Shown here: positions 49,035-61,050 of the stretch, piece after piece
Layout: the number at the start of each line of letters is the position of its first letter
How positions within the stretch are numbered: the stretch's first letter is position 1
From: Vombatus ursinus
Lineage: Eukaryota; Chordata; Mammalia; Diprotodontia; Vombatidae
Assembly: GCF_900497805.2 (NCBI RefSeq)
Contig: NW_020953954.1
Span: forward strand, 395,664 to 459,663
DNA length: 64,000 nt
Direction of reading: 5' to 3'
Position numbers and translations under genes: made by a program
The notes under the pieces: generated by a model
What the model was told of the DNA's origin: nothing
Databases searched by the model: none
The model's input: the letters and a program-made list of their open reading frames with translations, nothing else

Positions 49035-49689
49035 GACCCACTGACAAAATCAAAAAATAGATTAAAGAAATTTAAGGTAAACAAATCCTTGAATTAATAC
49101 CTAAAACTAGGAGCTGGGTTTTTTTTTGGGGGGTAAGGGGAGTTGGAGGGGAAAAATAAAATAAATCATTATATGATTTAATTTTTTTAAAGAGAAAAAC
49201 TAAATTACCAGTATCAAAAATGAAAAAGGCAAATTCATAATAAATAAAGAAAAACAAAGGAAATTATTAGAAGCTTTCACCAATTATATACCAATAAAAC
49301 TAACAATCTAAATGAAATGGATGAATATTTACAAAAATATAAAATGCCTAGATTTAGAGAATAAGAAATAAAGAACTTAACCTAATATGGGGGGTGGGGG
49401 AGAGAATCAAGCAAACCTTAAACGAGCTTCTAAAAACAAAAACAAAAACAAACCTTGGGACTAGATGGATTTACAAAGGAATTCTGTCAAACATTTAAAG
49501 AACAATTAATCCCAATACTACATAATTGTTTGAAAAAATAGGAAAAGAAGAGGTCCTACCAGAATCTTCCTATCACACAAATATGACCTCAATATGTAAA
49601 CCAGAGAGAGTCAAAACAGAAAGAAAATTATAGACCAATATCCCTAATGAATATTTGTCCAAAATTTTAAAAATATTTTATTTTTCCAA

Positions 49690-50895
49690 TCGCATCTAAA
49701 AACAATTTTAAATATTCATTTTTTAAAATTTTGAATTCCAAATACTCTCCCTATCTTCCTCCCCTCCCTCCTCATTTAGAAGGCAAGCAATTTGATATAG
49801 TTATACATGTGCAGTCCTGCAAAACTTATTTCCATATAGTCATGTGAAAGAAAACATACACACTCCCCCCCCAAATAAAAACAAGAAAAATAAAGGAAGT
49901 TAAAAGAATGTATGTTTTGATCTGCATTCACACTTCATCAGTTCTTTCTCTGAAGGTGGGTAGCACTTTTCGTCGTAAGTCCTCCAGAATTGTCTCAGAT
50001 CATTGTATTTCTCAGTATAGCTAAGTCATTCACAGTTAATCATCCCATAATATTTCTATTATTGTGTGCAATGTTCTCCTGGTTCTGCTCCCTTCATTTT
50101 GCATCAGTTCATGTAAGTCTTTTCAGGTTTTTCTGAAATCATCCTCATTTCTTGTCATTTCTCATAGCACAATAGTATTCCATCATAATCATAGACCACA
50201 ACTTGTTCGGCCATTCCCCAACTGGTGGTCATTCCCTTAATTTTCAATTCTTTGCCACCACAAAAAGAGCTGCTATAAATATTTTTTATGTATACAGATC
50301 CTTTTCCTTTTAAAAAATATCTTAAAAAAAAAAACAAATCAGGACAACTTTTTGACTAGGTAAAGAGGCCATTCTCTGCCTCATTTCTCATTAAGCCCTA
50401 ATCACTGAATGGGCATCACTTCAGTCAAACTGAGACCTGTTAAAGACCTTGGCTTGAAAAGGCCCAGCTCCCCCACTGTGTCCTGGGCCATCTCCAGTCA
50501 TCTTGATCTATATCTTGCCACTGGACCCAGATGGCTCTGGAGGAGAAAGTGAGGTTGGTGACCTTGCATAGCCCTCTCCGCTTAAATCCAATTCACTTGC
50601 ATGTCATGGCATCACCTCTCTGAGGTCATGGTCTTCTTTGGGAATGACTTGTACTCATAAATTTGTCTCAGTTCTTTATATATTTCAGAAAATAGGCCTT
50701 TATCAGAGAAATCTGCTGTAAAAAATTTCCCCAGTTTTCTGCTTTGCTTCTAATCTCAGCTGCATTTTGTTTTGTTTGTGCAAAACCTTTTTAATTTAAT
50801 GTAATCAAAGTTATCCATTTTGCATCCTGTAATACTCTCTATTTCCTGTCTGTTTATAAAGTCTTTCCTTCTCCATAGTTCTGACAGGTAAATTA
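49690..50895 (-). mobile_element. Antisense L1 fragments with a retroposon inserted between them
   Basis: Positions 49690-50335 are the reversed 3' UTR and ORF2 end of a younger L1 (gaaggcaagcaatttgatatag; gcacaatagtattccatcataatcatag). Positions 50645-50895 are a more upstream reversed part (ctttatcagagaaatctgctg). The block splits the sense L1 and is therefore younger. Confidence 0.75.
50340..50650 (+). mobile_element. Unclassified marsupial retroposon, near-complete copy
   Basis: About 310 bp starting aggacaactttttgactaggtaaagagg and ending ggtcatggtcttctttggg. Its last 130 bp match the copy at 27555-27685. It contains no open frame. I recognise it as a dispersed marsupial repeat but not its family. 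Confidence 0.65.
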
Positions 50896-52599
50896 TTGCA
50901 TGTATCCAAAACTTTTAAGTAAAATATTAGCAAGGAGACTGCAGCAATATATCACAAAGATTATTCTCTATGACCATACTGGGTTTATGCCAGGAATGCA
51001 GGGTTTACTCAATTTAGGAAATCTATAAGCAGTTGGCCATGTTAATAACAAGAACAAGAAAGCCGTATGATTATAATAATAGATGCAGAAAAGGCTTTTG
51101 ACAAGACACAACACCCATTCCTGTTTTTTAAAAAGACACTAAGAAAGCAAAGGAATGAATGGATTTTGCCTTAATATGATAAGCAGTATCCATATAAAAC
51201 TAAGAGCCAGCGTTATCTGTAATGGTGATGAATTAGATCTTTCCAACAAGATCATGGATAAAGACAATGACCATTGTCATGATTACTATTTGATATGGTG
51301 CAAGAGACGCTAGTCATAGCAATGACAAAATCAAAGGAATAAAACTAGGCAAAGAGGAAACAAAATCATCACTTTTTTGCCAATATGATAACTTAGACAA
51401 TGAGAGGGAGTCAACTAAAAATTCATTGAAAAAATTAACAAATTCATCAAAGCTGCAAGATATAAAATAAGCTTTACATAAAACACCAGCTTTATGTGTA
51501 TATTACAAAAATAAAATAAAAAATAAAACCCAGCAGTAAGAGACAGAAAGAGAAAATCCATTTAAAATACCTACAGAAACTATAAAATGCTTGGCAGCCT
51601 ACCTGCCAATTCATACATGAGAACTATATGAACACAACTATAAAATACTCTTTACACAAATAAAGACAAATCAAAATAATTGGAAAAATTTTAATTGCTT
51701 ATAGTTAGGCTGAGCCAATGTAATAAAAATGGCAAGTCCATGTAAATTATGTACTTATTCAGTGTTATGCCAAACAAACTACCAAGGGGTTACTTTAGAG
51801 AACTAGAAAAATAGTAATGAGATTTATCTGGAGAAACCAAAAGGTGAAGAATCTCAAGAGAAATAATGAAAAAAGGTCAGAAGGAAATGGCTCAGCAGTT
51901 ACAGATCTCAAACTAGACTACAAATCATCAAATCAATCACATCATCAGTAATCATCAAAACAATTTGGTACTGGTTAAGAATAGAGAGGTTGATCGGTGA
52001 AACAGATTAGATCCACAATACATAGAGGCAAATGAGCACAGTAGCCTAGTGTTTAATAAACCCGAAGATCCCAGTTATTGCAGTAAGAACTCCCTTTTTG
52101 ACAAGAACTACTGGGAAAACTGGAAAGCATTCTGGCAGAAATTAGGTGTAGAGCAACATCCCATACCATTTTCCAAGATAAGCTCCAAATGGGTACTTGA
52201 CTTAATCATAACAGGTGACATCATAAATTAGAAGAGGAAGGAAAAAAATTACCTGTCAGAACTATAGATGGGGGAAGAGTTCGTGACAAAGGATAGAAAG
52301 AATCACAAAAGATAAAATGAAGATTAATTATATAGAATTACAAAATCATTGTAGTCATAAAGCCAATGAAGTTAAAGTTAGAAAAGGTGCAGGTAAATGG
52401 GGGAGAATCTTTGTAGCAAGTTTCTCTGATAAAGATTTCATTTGCAAGATCCAGAAGGAACTGATTAAAATTTAAAAGAATAAAAGCCATTTCCTGATTG
52501 ATAAATGGTTAACAGATATGAACTGGCAGTTTTCAGAGAAATTCAAGCTATCAATAGCTATAGGAAATAATAGCATCAATGGATCTGTCTTCAACCAGC

Positions 52600-53090
52600 C
52601 AGCTAAATAAAGAACCTCATATCCTACAGATTTCCTTGTGGCCCTAACACAAAGAATCCTATAACAAGACTGGTGGTCAAGGTTCCCACCCAAAGATGTC
52701 CATCTTTTCCATTTGCTTCATTGCCACTCTCATTTCTCCATATGCTTCTCAAATAGAGACCAGCATTAAACGCAATTATCCAAAAAAGGTCTGACCAAAG
52801 CCAAGAGTAGCCCAAGAACAACATCTTGGCCCTTGCATTCCAGTCTAGAAGAATTATCAGACTACTTGCAAACTATGGCCAAAAACATCTTAAAGTCTGG
52901 ATTGCCAAATTCCAAGAAATCCTAATGAAAACTGATAAAACTTTTAGAACCGTACGGGAAAATAAAAATGGAAAGAACCCATCATTCACCTCCTAAAAGA
53001 AATCCCATGATTTATAGAGGCACTTGACTGTAAAAGAGCCCAGACAGAAGTATTTTACTTGACTGAATCAAATCCATTTTTTATTTACCA
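52600..53090. other. Mixed L1 ORF1-like remnant and unknown sequence
   Basis: The end (about 52940-53010: gggaaaataaaaatggaaagaaccc, cctcctaaaagaaatccc) resembles a stretch of L1 ORF1. The rest (52600-52900) matches nothing I know. Confidence 0.4.
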
Positions 53091-53094
53091 TTGT

Positions 53095-53875
53095 CCAATC
53101 AATTAGCACAAAGAACGGTGCTCGAAATATTTAGGTACATATTGCTTTTGTCTCTGACCTCCTTAGAGTATTTCCTTTAGTTGCTGTTCTTACATAATTC
53201 CTAATAGAAATCTAGACTTGTTGGACCACCTCACAGCACCACAGCAATCCTTGGAGGTGTAGATTGTGTTTGTTTTCCCAGAGTCTCTCCAGATGATTCT
53301 TTCCCATCTATTTTTCATCATTAGCATTTTGCATGGTGTAAGATAAAACCTCAGAGTTGTTTTGATTTGTTTATTTTACTTAATGAGTTGTTTTAATGAG
53401 TCATTAATTGTTAGTAGTGATTTTAAGGATGTTTTTATATGGTTATTTTAAGCTGGTATTTCTTTTGAAAACCGTGTGGGCATATCCTTAGAATACTTCT
53501 CTATTTGGAAATGGCTCAGAGGTATATATTGGGGTCAGTTCCCTGTGTATTTTGTATATCAGACTTTTAACAGTGATATTTGATCCAAGTGATTTCCACC
53601 TCCCCTCCAGCTACTTTTTTTTCATCTAATTCTGTCTTTGTCTATTACATTTGCACAAAAACTTTAAATTGTATGTGGTCAAAATTGTCTGTTTCATCTT
53701 TTACGATCTCTGTTGTCCAGTTTTAAAATCTGCCTCCTTTTTATAGCTGTAAAGAGTACCTGATCTCTTTCATTCTTCATTTTTAATAGTATGATTTTTT
53801 AAAATATTCAATCCCAAATCTATTTCGAGTTCATTTTGATCTTTTCAGCTCTAGGTCTGAGATAACTGTAGAGGA
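53095..53875 (-). mobile_element. L1 LINE fragment, antisense
   Basis: Reversed ORF2 C-terminal part: gtgtaagataaaacctcagagttg, cttttgaaaaccgtgtgggcatatcc, caaattgtatgtggtcaaaattgtc, ttcgagttcattttgatc. Confidence 0.75.
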
Positions 53876-53879
53876 AAGA

Positions 53880-55420
53880 GAGAGAAAGAAGGGAAGGATT
53901 TTTCTGGTGAGAATGGTCCTTATTATTTTATAGTAAAGAGCCCTTGTTCCTGTTGTGGCTGGAGACAAAATGGAGAAGACTGAGAGATGGAAGATGGAAG
54001 ATGGAAAGGTTTTCTGACGGAGCTGTTTACACCCTCACCTCGTGAAGAGGATTGTGGAAAAGAGACTGGGTTTGAGATCTTGAGACAAACTGACACTGAG
54101 GTTTGAGATGATCGGCTGTCACGTTTCTCCCAGATTAAATACTGGAAATCCAATAGAGGAACTGGTCAGCGAAAGCCCAGTATTTAAAGCGTGTACACTA
54201 TGTTCAACTTGATGCCAGCCCAAGTGGAGGCTTGTGGACCCGGCTTCCAGAAACGTGTAATGAGGGTGGGGGCCCTTTGCCTGTTCTCTTCAGGGTCCTT
54301 CAGGGTGTCCTCTATTTCCTGTTGGCTCACAATGTGGGGGTGAAAATTCTTTTAATTGGTCACTGAGTCAGAATTGAGTGCATATACAAACGCTCAGACG
54401 GATGAGCCACCCCTTTCTTCCCTGGGAATGACTGAGGCAAGAACAGCTGGGAGCAGCTGGGTGGGAGAGCCCCTCTGCCTCCTGGTCACCAGGCACTCCT
54501 ATTGGTCCTTCCTGATCTCAGGTCAATGAGAAGCCAAGGCAGAAAGGACTGTGGAATGACTTTGTGAGCTCTGAAAGATCTCAAGTGGCCTCAGAAGCCC
54601 AGCTGGATCTGGAGCAGCCTCTGGGAGCCACAGCACTGATGCCACTGAGGGGCCAGCTCTGAGAAGTGACTTGCTTGGACAAGCCCAGCAGCAAGTCATC
54701 TTGGCAGACCAGATGCTGGCTTTTGTAATGAAGGGAGCAGCTCCTCCATTGTGCCACACCCACAAGTGAAACCGAACAGGTTAGGGAGGAAGGTTTTGTA
54801 ACAAAGAGCCTCAAGTTCACTCTCCTTCAGAACTGAGTGTGCGGAGGGGCTGTCAGCATCCCACCTCGGGAGGCAGCTGTGCTACAGCCCTTGCTCTGCT
54901 TTCTTAGCAAATATCTCTTTGTAAAAACAAATGACTCTTAATTGATCAGTCGATATTGGGGAGATGGTGATTGGCGATTGATATTGGGAAGAATATGCTA
55001 GATGGGGGCTTCAGAACCACAGAATTAGAAAAAAGAAACAGCTAGGTTACCTAGGTTACCCCTAGAACCCTGAGGGAAGAAGTGAGAGAGCTCTGGGGAC
55101 CAACATGCCAAGGCACCTGGGGGTTGGCAGAGTGAACCCAGAGTCTGTGTTACAGAAATATCTATGTCTTTGTCTTGTAGTTTATTTCATTGTTAAGGCA
55201 TCGTTTATTTGGTAACTTAATTTAATCCAAGAAGATTCAAATCTTGAATATGAAAAACTATTAGTAGGAAAGGAGATTTCTCCACTTTGTTAAATCAACC
55301 CTTTCTAATAAATTGGAGGGACTCAGGGTAAGTGGTAACTTAGTGAGAAAGAGGTTTCAATTTTATTAATTAATACAGCAATATCCAGATATAGCCCAGG
55401 ATTATTATAGAGATTGTGAT
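53880..55420. other. Unidentified moderately GC-rich block
   Basis: About 1.5 kb between L1 remnants that I cannot assign. It begins with a purine-rich stretch and contains gcgtgtacactatg and unique-looking text from 54250 to 54900. It could be an old LTR-type fossil or host unique sequence; I see no convincing paired termini or coding remains either way. Confidence 0.35.
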
Positions 55421-55423
55421 ATT

Positions 55424-55438
55424 AAGAATAAATGTGGG
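55424..55438 (+). repeat. Target-site duplication, left copy
   Basis: AAGAATAAATGTGGG, identical to 56832-56846. The left border att/aagaat fits the TT/AAAA-type nick preference of L1 endonuclease. Confidence 0.88.
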
Positions 55439-56831
55439 CAGAGCTAGGCAAGCATATTGGGGCCTAGGTCTGCGCCTGTGCTGGGAGCTGGCATGGAAGC
55501 CTCCAGAGGCAGGGATGACTGATCGGGAGCTGGCCTCCAGGGTGAGCTTCACCCACTTTGGAAAGCAAGCTAGGACACTGGACTTGGAAGCCATGTTTCA
55601 GCAAACCTGAAGAACAGCTGTGGAAAGAAGCAGAAAATCTTCGGAAGCCAGAGAGAAAGAGGAAGAACGGCAGACAGGATTAAGAAGGCAACATGAAGAC
55701 CAGCAACCAATCCGTTCAGGCTCAAGTCTGACCAAATATGCTGCTACTCAGTTGCTGGTAACACAGAGCAGCGGAAACGTAGGTATTTCTGACGGAGAAT
55801 TATTGGGCCCCCTTTGCTACCCCAAACCACCCCAATGCAATCTGAAGATGAACTCATAGGTCCCCCACTCCCACCCAGGTATCAAAGGAGTGATGCTAAT
55901 GATGATAATGACGACGACGACTACGGTGATGAAGACGACGATGATGATAACGATGATGAAATGAACCTGTAGTAAAACAGCTTCTGCTCAGGTCTGGACC
56001 CCTCGGGTGCCTGTCTGGTAACAAGAGGATTTGCTTATGTTGTTAAATTTGGGGATTTTGCTGGGATGATGCTTCCCTTCAAGCTTTCTGATCTCTTCAC
56101 CCCTGTGACTGGCACCAAGGCAACTCACTACAGTATGGCAGCACAGGAGATGTGATTCTTGTGGGATCTGGAAACTCCCAGGCTGGAGGGCTTGAGAGAG
56201 GTGGCTGCCTGGTGATGGGATGTGTGAGAAGAGACCTGAGTTTGTGGGTGTGGCCGGCCCCGAGCTTCTCCCTTAGTTCTGTATCTGGGCAGCTGTGGGG
56301 CTTGGGGGACATATAATGCTCTGCTTGGAGTCGGGAAGATCTGAGTGCAGATGTTGCGTTGAACTCTTTGTCACTGTGACACTGGGCAGTCACTAAACCT
56401 CCTAGCCCCAGTTTACTCATCTGTGAAATGAGGATTGACATACAGAGTGTGTGTGTGTTGGGGGGGGATCAAATGAGATCACATATGTAAAGTTCTTTGC
56501 AAAACTTAAACACTATATATGTTAGCTGTTATTTATCAGGTTTATTTTTATCTCAATTTCCTTTGACTTAAAGGCTGAAATTTGGAACTTTGTAACAACC
56601 CATGTTATAATGAGGGTTCTGTTTCATAGGTTGTTAGGGCCAAAGACTTTACCATTGAATTGAATTCGCTTCGACAGTTTTTATACGTCTACTATGTTTT
56701 ATTAGACAGCAAATGATATCCCACTTGAGTGACTTAAGTAATCTGGGAATTCTGATCACATTTGTGTGAGGTACCTGCAGGACCAAAACTCTTCACAAAG
56801 ACAGAAATAGTTGTATTTAATAAATGAAAAA
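55439..56831 (+). pseudogene. WDR70: Processed pseudogene of WDR70 (5' part, alternative 3' end)
   Basis: The translated pieces match the N-terminus of WDR70, a WD-repeat protein of the nucleus. THFGKQARTLDLEAMFQQT (human has TGFGKKARTFDLEAMFEQT) is followed, after an in-frame TGA at 55607 and a frame shift, by RSRKSSEAREKEEE and the acidic region SEDELIGPPLPP with GAT/GAC-coded aspartates. Then come worn versions of SALGLDPSGARLVTGG and SLQYSNTGD up to about 56260, roughly the first 240 of 654 codons, with no introns. A leader of about 50 bases precedes the start. The remaining 570 bases are not WDR70 coding sequence; they hold a MIR-type SINE (56300-56530) and end with AATAAA (56819) and a short A-run. 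Perfect 15-bp duplications flank it. It is dead: several shifts and stops. Confidence 0.88.
56300..56535 (+). mobile_element. MIR-type SINE within the WDR70 retrocopy
   Basis: The text cttggagtcgggaagatctgag, gacactgggcagtcac, ctcatctgtgaaatgagg and atgtaaagttctttgcaaaac. It either came with the retrocopied RNA (as part of an intron) or inserted later; its wear argues slightly for the former. Confidence 0.75.
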
Positions 56832-56846
56832 AAGAATAAATGTGGG
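56832..56846 (+). repeat. Target-site duplication, right copy
   Basis: AAGAATAAATGTGGG directly after the A-run of the WDR70 retrocopy. Confidence 0.88.
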
Positions 56847-57235
56847 AATGAATCAAGCAGAAAGCCGAGGAGTGACTTACAAGTGAGTGCATGCTGGAAT
56901 TCACTTAAAGGGCTTTTCTTCTGCTTTGTGCGGTTCTAAGTTCCTCCCTGCCTCTTTGACCCTCCTCAGAGGAGCGCTGGTTTTGAACCTTCCTCCGGCC
57001 TCTTCCTTCAGTGTCCTACCTGAAGTAGCCTTTTGTGGCTTCTCTTTCCAAGAAATGTCATTCACTTTGTCCTCCTGCCCCAGGCCACCGCTTTGACATT
57101 ATTTTAGTTTTGGGATTGCCCTCACTCCGCATATCTAGTGGGTCACCTGCACCACACTCTGGCATCTGCTCCTTCCTTTCTCCTCACATGGCTCGCACCT
57201 GGTTAAGGCACTCATCACATCTTAGCTAAACGATT
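56847..57235. other. Unassigned stretch
   Basis: No repeat or gene recognised. Positions 56940-57200 are C/T-rich with scattered L2-like phrases (ggcatctgctccttcctttctcc) that I do not regard as proof. Confidence 0.35.
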
Positions 57236-57239
57236 GCCA

Positions 57240-57950
57240 TCACTTCTTTTTCAAATTTATATTAGTGTCAAAAACTAACAAGCATTCATTTTCTCTTCTC
57301 TTCCCTCCCTCCTCCCAAACGGGGAACAAAACCCTTGTAACCAATATGTATAACCTAGCAATATCACTACTAGGTCTGTTTCCCAAAGTCATCAGGGAAG
57401 AAGAAGAACCTCTATGTTCTAAAATATTGATAGCTCTCCTTGTGGTGGCAAAGAACTAAAGGGATGCTCATCAATTGGGGGATAGCTGAGCAAGTGGTAG
57501 CATATAAGTGTGATGGGCTATGATTGTGCTGTAAGAAAGGATGAGTAGGTGGATTCCAGAAAAGCATGGAAAGACTTGCATGAAATAATGAAGAGTGAAA
57601 TGAGCAGAACCAAGAGAACACTGGATACAGTAAGAGCAATGTTGTTCTAAGAACAGCTTTGAGGGACCAAGTCATTTTGAGTATTATTAAAAACTCCAAT
57701 CAGCTCTAAAGGACCTATGAAGCAACTGAGTTATATTCATCAGTACTCTGGAATCATGGGTGGTCATCACATCAATCAATGTTCGAAGTCTTTCAAAGGG
57801 GTTCATTTCCTTGTATAAATTGTTTTCCTGGTTCTACTCACTTCGCTCTGAATCTATTCATACAAATCTCCTCAGGTTTCTTTCAAACCATCCCTTTTAT
57901 CACTGCCATTCATCTTTGTCTCGCCTCTCCCTGCTCTGATCCATTTTACA
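57240..57950. mobile_element. L1 LINE fragments, sense and antisense
   Basis: A sense L1 3' end lies at about 57350-57730 (caatatcactactaggtctgtttcccaaag; gaaatgagcagaaccaagag). It lies between antisense pieces at 57240-57345 and 57740-57900 (attgttttcctggttctactcacttcgctc). Confidence 0.7.
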
Positions 57951-57954
57951 TATA

Positions 57955-58300
57955 GCTGTTGAAATTATTTTCTTTTTCTTTTGTTTAAAAATATTTTAAA
58001 CTTTTTTTACTGTGAAATAAATGATCATCAAAAGCATTTCAATGTACAAAGAAGAAAAAAAGACTGCATAAGAAGCTGCAAACTCCTATTAGGAACAATT
58101 TGTTAACAGGGCACATACATGGAAGGTTACATTTAACAAGGAAACGGTAAAATCGCCACATTTCTTTGTGTCCCCTTCTGTAGTGCTCTGTGTGTAGCAT
58201 GCATTAAACATTTTATTTTGTCAAAATAAAAGGGGGGGGGGGAAGTACTCTACCAGATTCTTTTTATGAGATATATATGGTCCTAATACCTAACATGTTG
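57955..58300. other. AT-rich unassigned stretch
   Basis: Nothing recognised beyond an A/T-rich composition and a G10-11 run near 58231. Confidence 0.35.
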
Positions 58301-58525
58301 TTGTTCAGTCATTTCAGTCATGTCTGAATCTTCATGACCCCCTATTTGGGGTTTTCTTGACCATTTTCTTCTCTAGCTCATTTTTAGAGATGATAAAACT
58401 GAGCCAACAGGGTTAAGTGACTTGCCCAAGGTCACACAGCTAGTAAGTGTCTGAGGCTGGATTTGAACTTAGGTCTTCCTGACTCTAGGCTGGGCACTCT
58501 ATCCACTGTGCCACCTAGCTGACCA
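58301..58525 (-). mobile_element. MAR1-type SINE with RTE-like tail, antisense
   Basis: The RTE-like tail (catgtctgaatcttcatgaccccc) and reversed CORE-SINE (gacttgcccaaggtcacacagctagtaagtgtctgagg) end in ccacctagctgac. Same family and orientation as 21875-22128, and better preserved. Confidence 0.9.
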
Positions 58526-60297
58526 AATCCCTAAAGTAGGGAAGGATAAAGAAGCAAAGAAGGAGAACTAGAGACCAATGTCATTTATAAATATTGATTC
58601 AAAAATTTTAAATAAAATCCTATCAAACAGACTACAGCAATTCATTAAGAAACTATTCATCATGACCGAACTGGATTAATACCAGGGATGCAAGGATGGT
58701 TCAACATTAGGAAAACAATCAATAATTAATCATATTAGAAACCAAAATATCCAAACCACATGCTTATCTTAATTTACACATAAAACATCTTTGACAAAGT
58801 ACAATACTCACTTATGCTTAAAAAAAAAGAAAGAAAAAGAAAACTCTACAAAGTATAGGCAGAAATAACCTAAAAAGCATCTCTCTAATACCAAAGGCAA
58901 GTATCATATGCAATATGATTGCAAGAACCTTTCCTAGAACTGATCCAACCATTCTGGAGAGCAATTTGGAACTATGCCCAAGGGATATAAAACGACGCAT
59001 ACAAAAATCCAACGATATCACTGCTAGGTCTTTGTCCCAAAGACATCAAAGAAAAAAAAAAGAAAGGAAAACGGACCTATGGATGGAATACTATTGTTCT
59101 ATAAGAAATGAGAAATGGGATGATTTCAGAAAAACCTGGAAAGACGTATATGAACTGATGCAAAGTGAAGTGAACAGAACCAGGAGAACATTGTACATGG
59201 TAACCGCAACATTATAACTTATTACATTACATTATAACATTAATGTATAACATTATCAACTGTGAATGACTTAGCTCTTCTCAAAGATGCAATGATCTAA
59301 GACAATCCCAAAGGACTAATGATGAAGCATACTATACAACTCCAGAGAAAGAAGCAATATGGTCTGAATACAGACTGAAACAGGCTATTTTTCACTTTCT
59401 TTCATTATTTTCTTTTATTTGAATCTTCTTGTAGAAAATGACTAATATGGAAATGTTTTTCACGATCGCACATGTATAACCTATATCTGATTGCTTACCA
59501 TCTCAGGGAGGGGGAAAGGGAAGGAGGCAGGGAGGGAAGGATAGAATTTGGAACTCAAAACTTCAGAATATTTTTTTTAATTGGAGGAAAAAGAAATTTT
59601 CCTAGTAAATACAGGAGTTAAGTAAGGAGGCCCACTCTCTATTATTTGATATAGCTCTAGAAATGATAGCAATGAGAACAAGACAAGAGAAAATCAAGGT
59701 GTAAAAGGTAAAAAGGAGATAAAACTATCCCTATTTGCTGATGACGTGATGGTTTACTTAAAATATCCTAGAGAATAAGCAAAGGTATTGAGACAATTAA
59801 TAACTTCAACAAAGTAGCAGACTATAAAATAAACCCGCAAAAATCAACCGCATTTCTGCACTGTAACAGCAGAATCCAAGAGGCAATAAGACAGAGGAAA
59901 ATCCCATTTCAAAATAACTAGAAAATCCATAAAGTGTCTGGGGTCAGTCTACTGAAGCACACAAGAGACTCGGAGAGACTCAGTTACAAGATACTCCTAA
60001 ACAAAGCACAATTCCAGTGGAGGGAGGAACATTCAGTGCTCATAGCTGGGTCATGCCTATATAGTAAAAATGATAATACTATTAAAGTTAGCTTACCATT
60101 TTAATGCTATACCAAATTATCAAAGAGGAATGTAACACGACTTGATAAAATAGCAAATTTCATTTGGAAAAACAAGGATTTAGAATATCCAATGAAATGA
60201 CGAAAAGAAAAGAATGATAAAGGGGGAACAGCACTTCCAGACCTTGAACTCTATTATAGAGCAGCAATATTGGTTTAAAAAAAAAACAGAGAGCTAG

Positions 60298-60445
60298 GGC
60301 AGCTAGGCAGTGTAGTGGATAGAGCACCGGCCCTGGAGTCAGGAGACCTGCCTTCAAATCTGACTTCAGACACATATGACTCACTAATTGTGTGACCCTG
60401 GGCAAGTCACTTAATCCCAATTGCCTAACCAAAAAGTAAAAAAAG
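60298..60445 (+). mobile_element. WSINE1/MAR1-type SINE, sense
   Basis: The head is gggcagctaggcagtgtagtgg and the core gtgaccctgggcaagtcacttaatccc; it ends attgcctaaccaaaaag plus A-rich tail. Nearly intact. Confidence 0.9.
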
Positions 60446-60679
60446 AAAAGAGAGAGCTAAATCAGTTGAACACACTATACAAGGGAGAATCAGAAATAAT
60501 GGAACTCAAGAATCCACCTAAGAAAAGAAATTACTTCAGAAAGAATTCCCTATTTAGTAAAAACTTCTGGAAAAACTGAAAAGCATTCTAGGAGAAATTA
60601 AATTTAGGCTACCATTATATACCATATTCCACAATAAATTCAAAATGGACATGTGAATTTAATATTATAGATTATTCCA

Positions 60680-60780
60680 TAAAAATTAAAAGAGTATATT
60701 ACATATGTGTGTATATATACATATGTATATATGCGTATACATACATACATACATGCATGCATATATATTATATATACCTC
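60680..60780 (+). repeat. (TATG/CATA)n AT-rich microsatellite
   Basis: Alternating tatatacata and acatacatac units just before a SINE insertion. Confidence 0.8.
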
Positions 60781-60784
60781 ATTA

Positions 60785-61050
60785 CAGGCAGCTAGGTGGT
60801 GCAGTGGATAGAGCCCTGGGTCTGGAATCAGGAAGATCTGAGTTCAAATCCTGCTTCAGACACTTACTAGCTGTGTAACCCTGGGAAAGTCACTTAATCC
60901 CTGTCTGCCTCAGGTTCCTCATTTGTAAAATGGCGATCATCAAAGCATCTGTCTCCCAGGATTGTTATGAGGATCAAATAAAATATTTGTAAAGAGTTCA
61001 GTACAGTACCTGGCACATAGTAAGCATTTAATAAATGCTCACTATCCTTA
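60785..61050 (+). mobile_element. CORE-SINE with L2-like tail, sense
   Basis: The head is ggcagctaggtggtgcagtgg, the core tgtgtaaccctgggaaagtc and the tail ttgttatgaggatcaaataaa; the end cctggcacatagtaagcatttaataaatgc is shared with L2. Confidence 0.88.

Larger units (their letters stand above)
45760..52600 (+). mobile_element. Nearly full-length ancient L1, interrupted by later insertions
   Basis: Sense L1 parts occur in the right order. The 5' UTR runs over about 45760-46608 (gaccaaacatggctcagctattaccttcac), broken by a reversed L2 terminus at 46125-46245. ORF1 begins near the ATG at 46609, with the worn equivalents of its ...KILQAARKK and PAKLS region at 47330-47530. The ORF2 linker is at 47560-47715. 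ORF2 resumes at 49035-49690 (gaccaatatccctaatg) and again at 50895-52590, including atagatgcagaaaaggcttttgac (DAEKAFD). Both ORFs carry many stops and frameshifts. Confidence 0.75.

Noticed and set aside
55800-55975. A short acidic protein (MQSEDELIGPP... with a poly-Asp tail) as a possible new microprotein
   Set aside because: It is the acidic region of the WDR70 retrocopy in a surviving frame, flanked by a target-site duplication.
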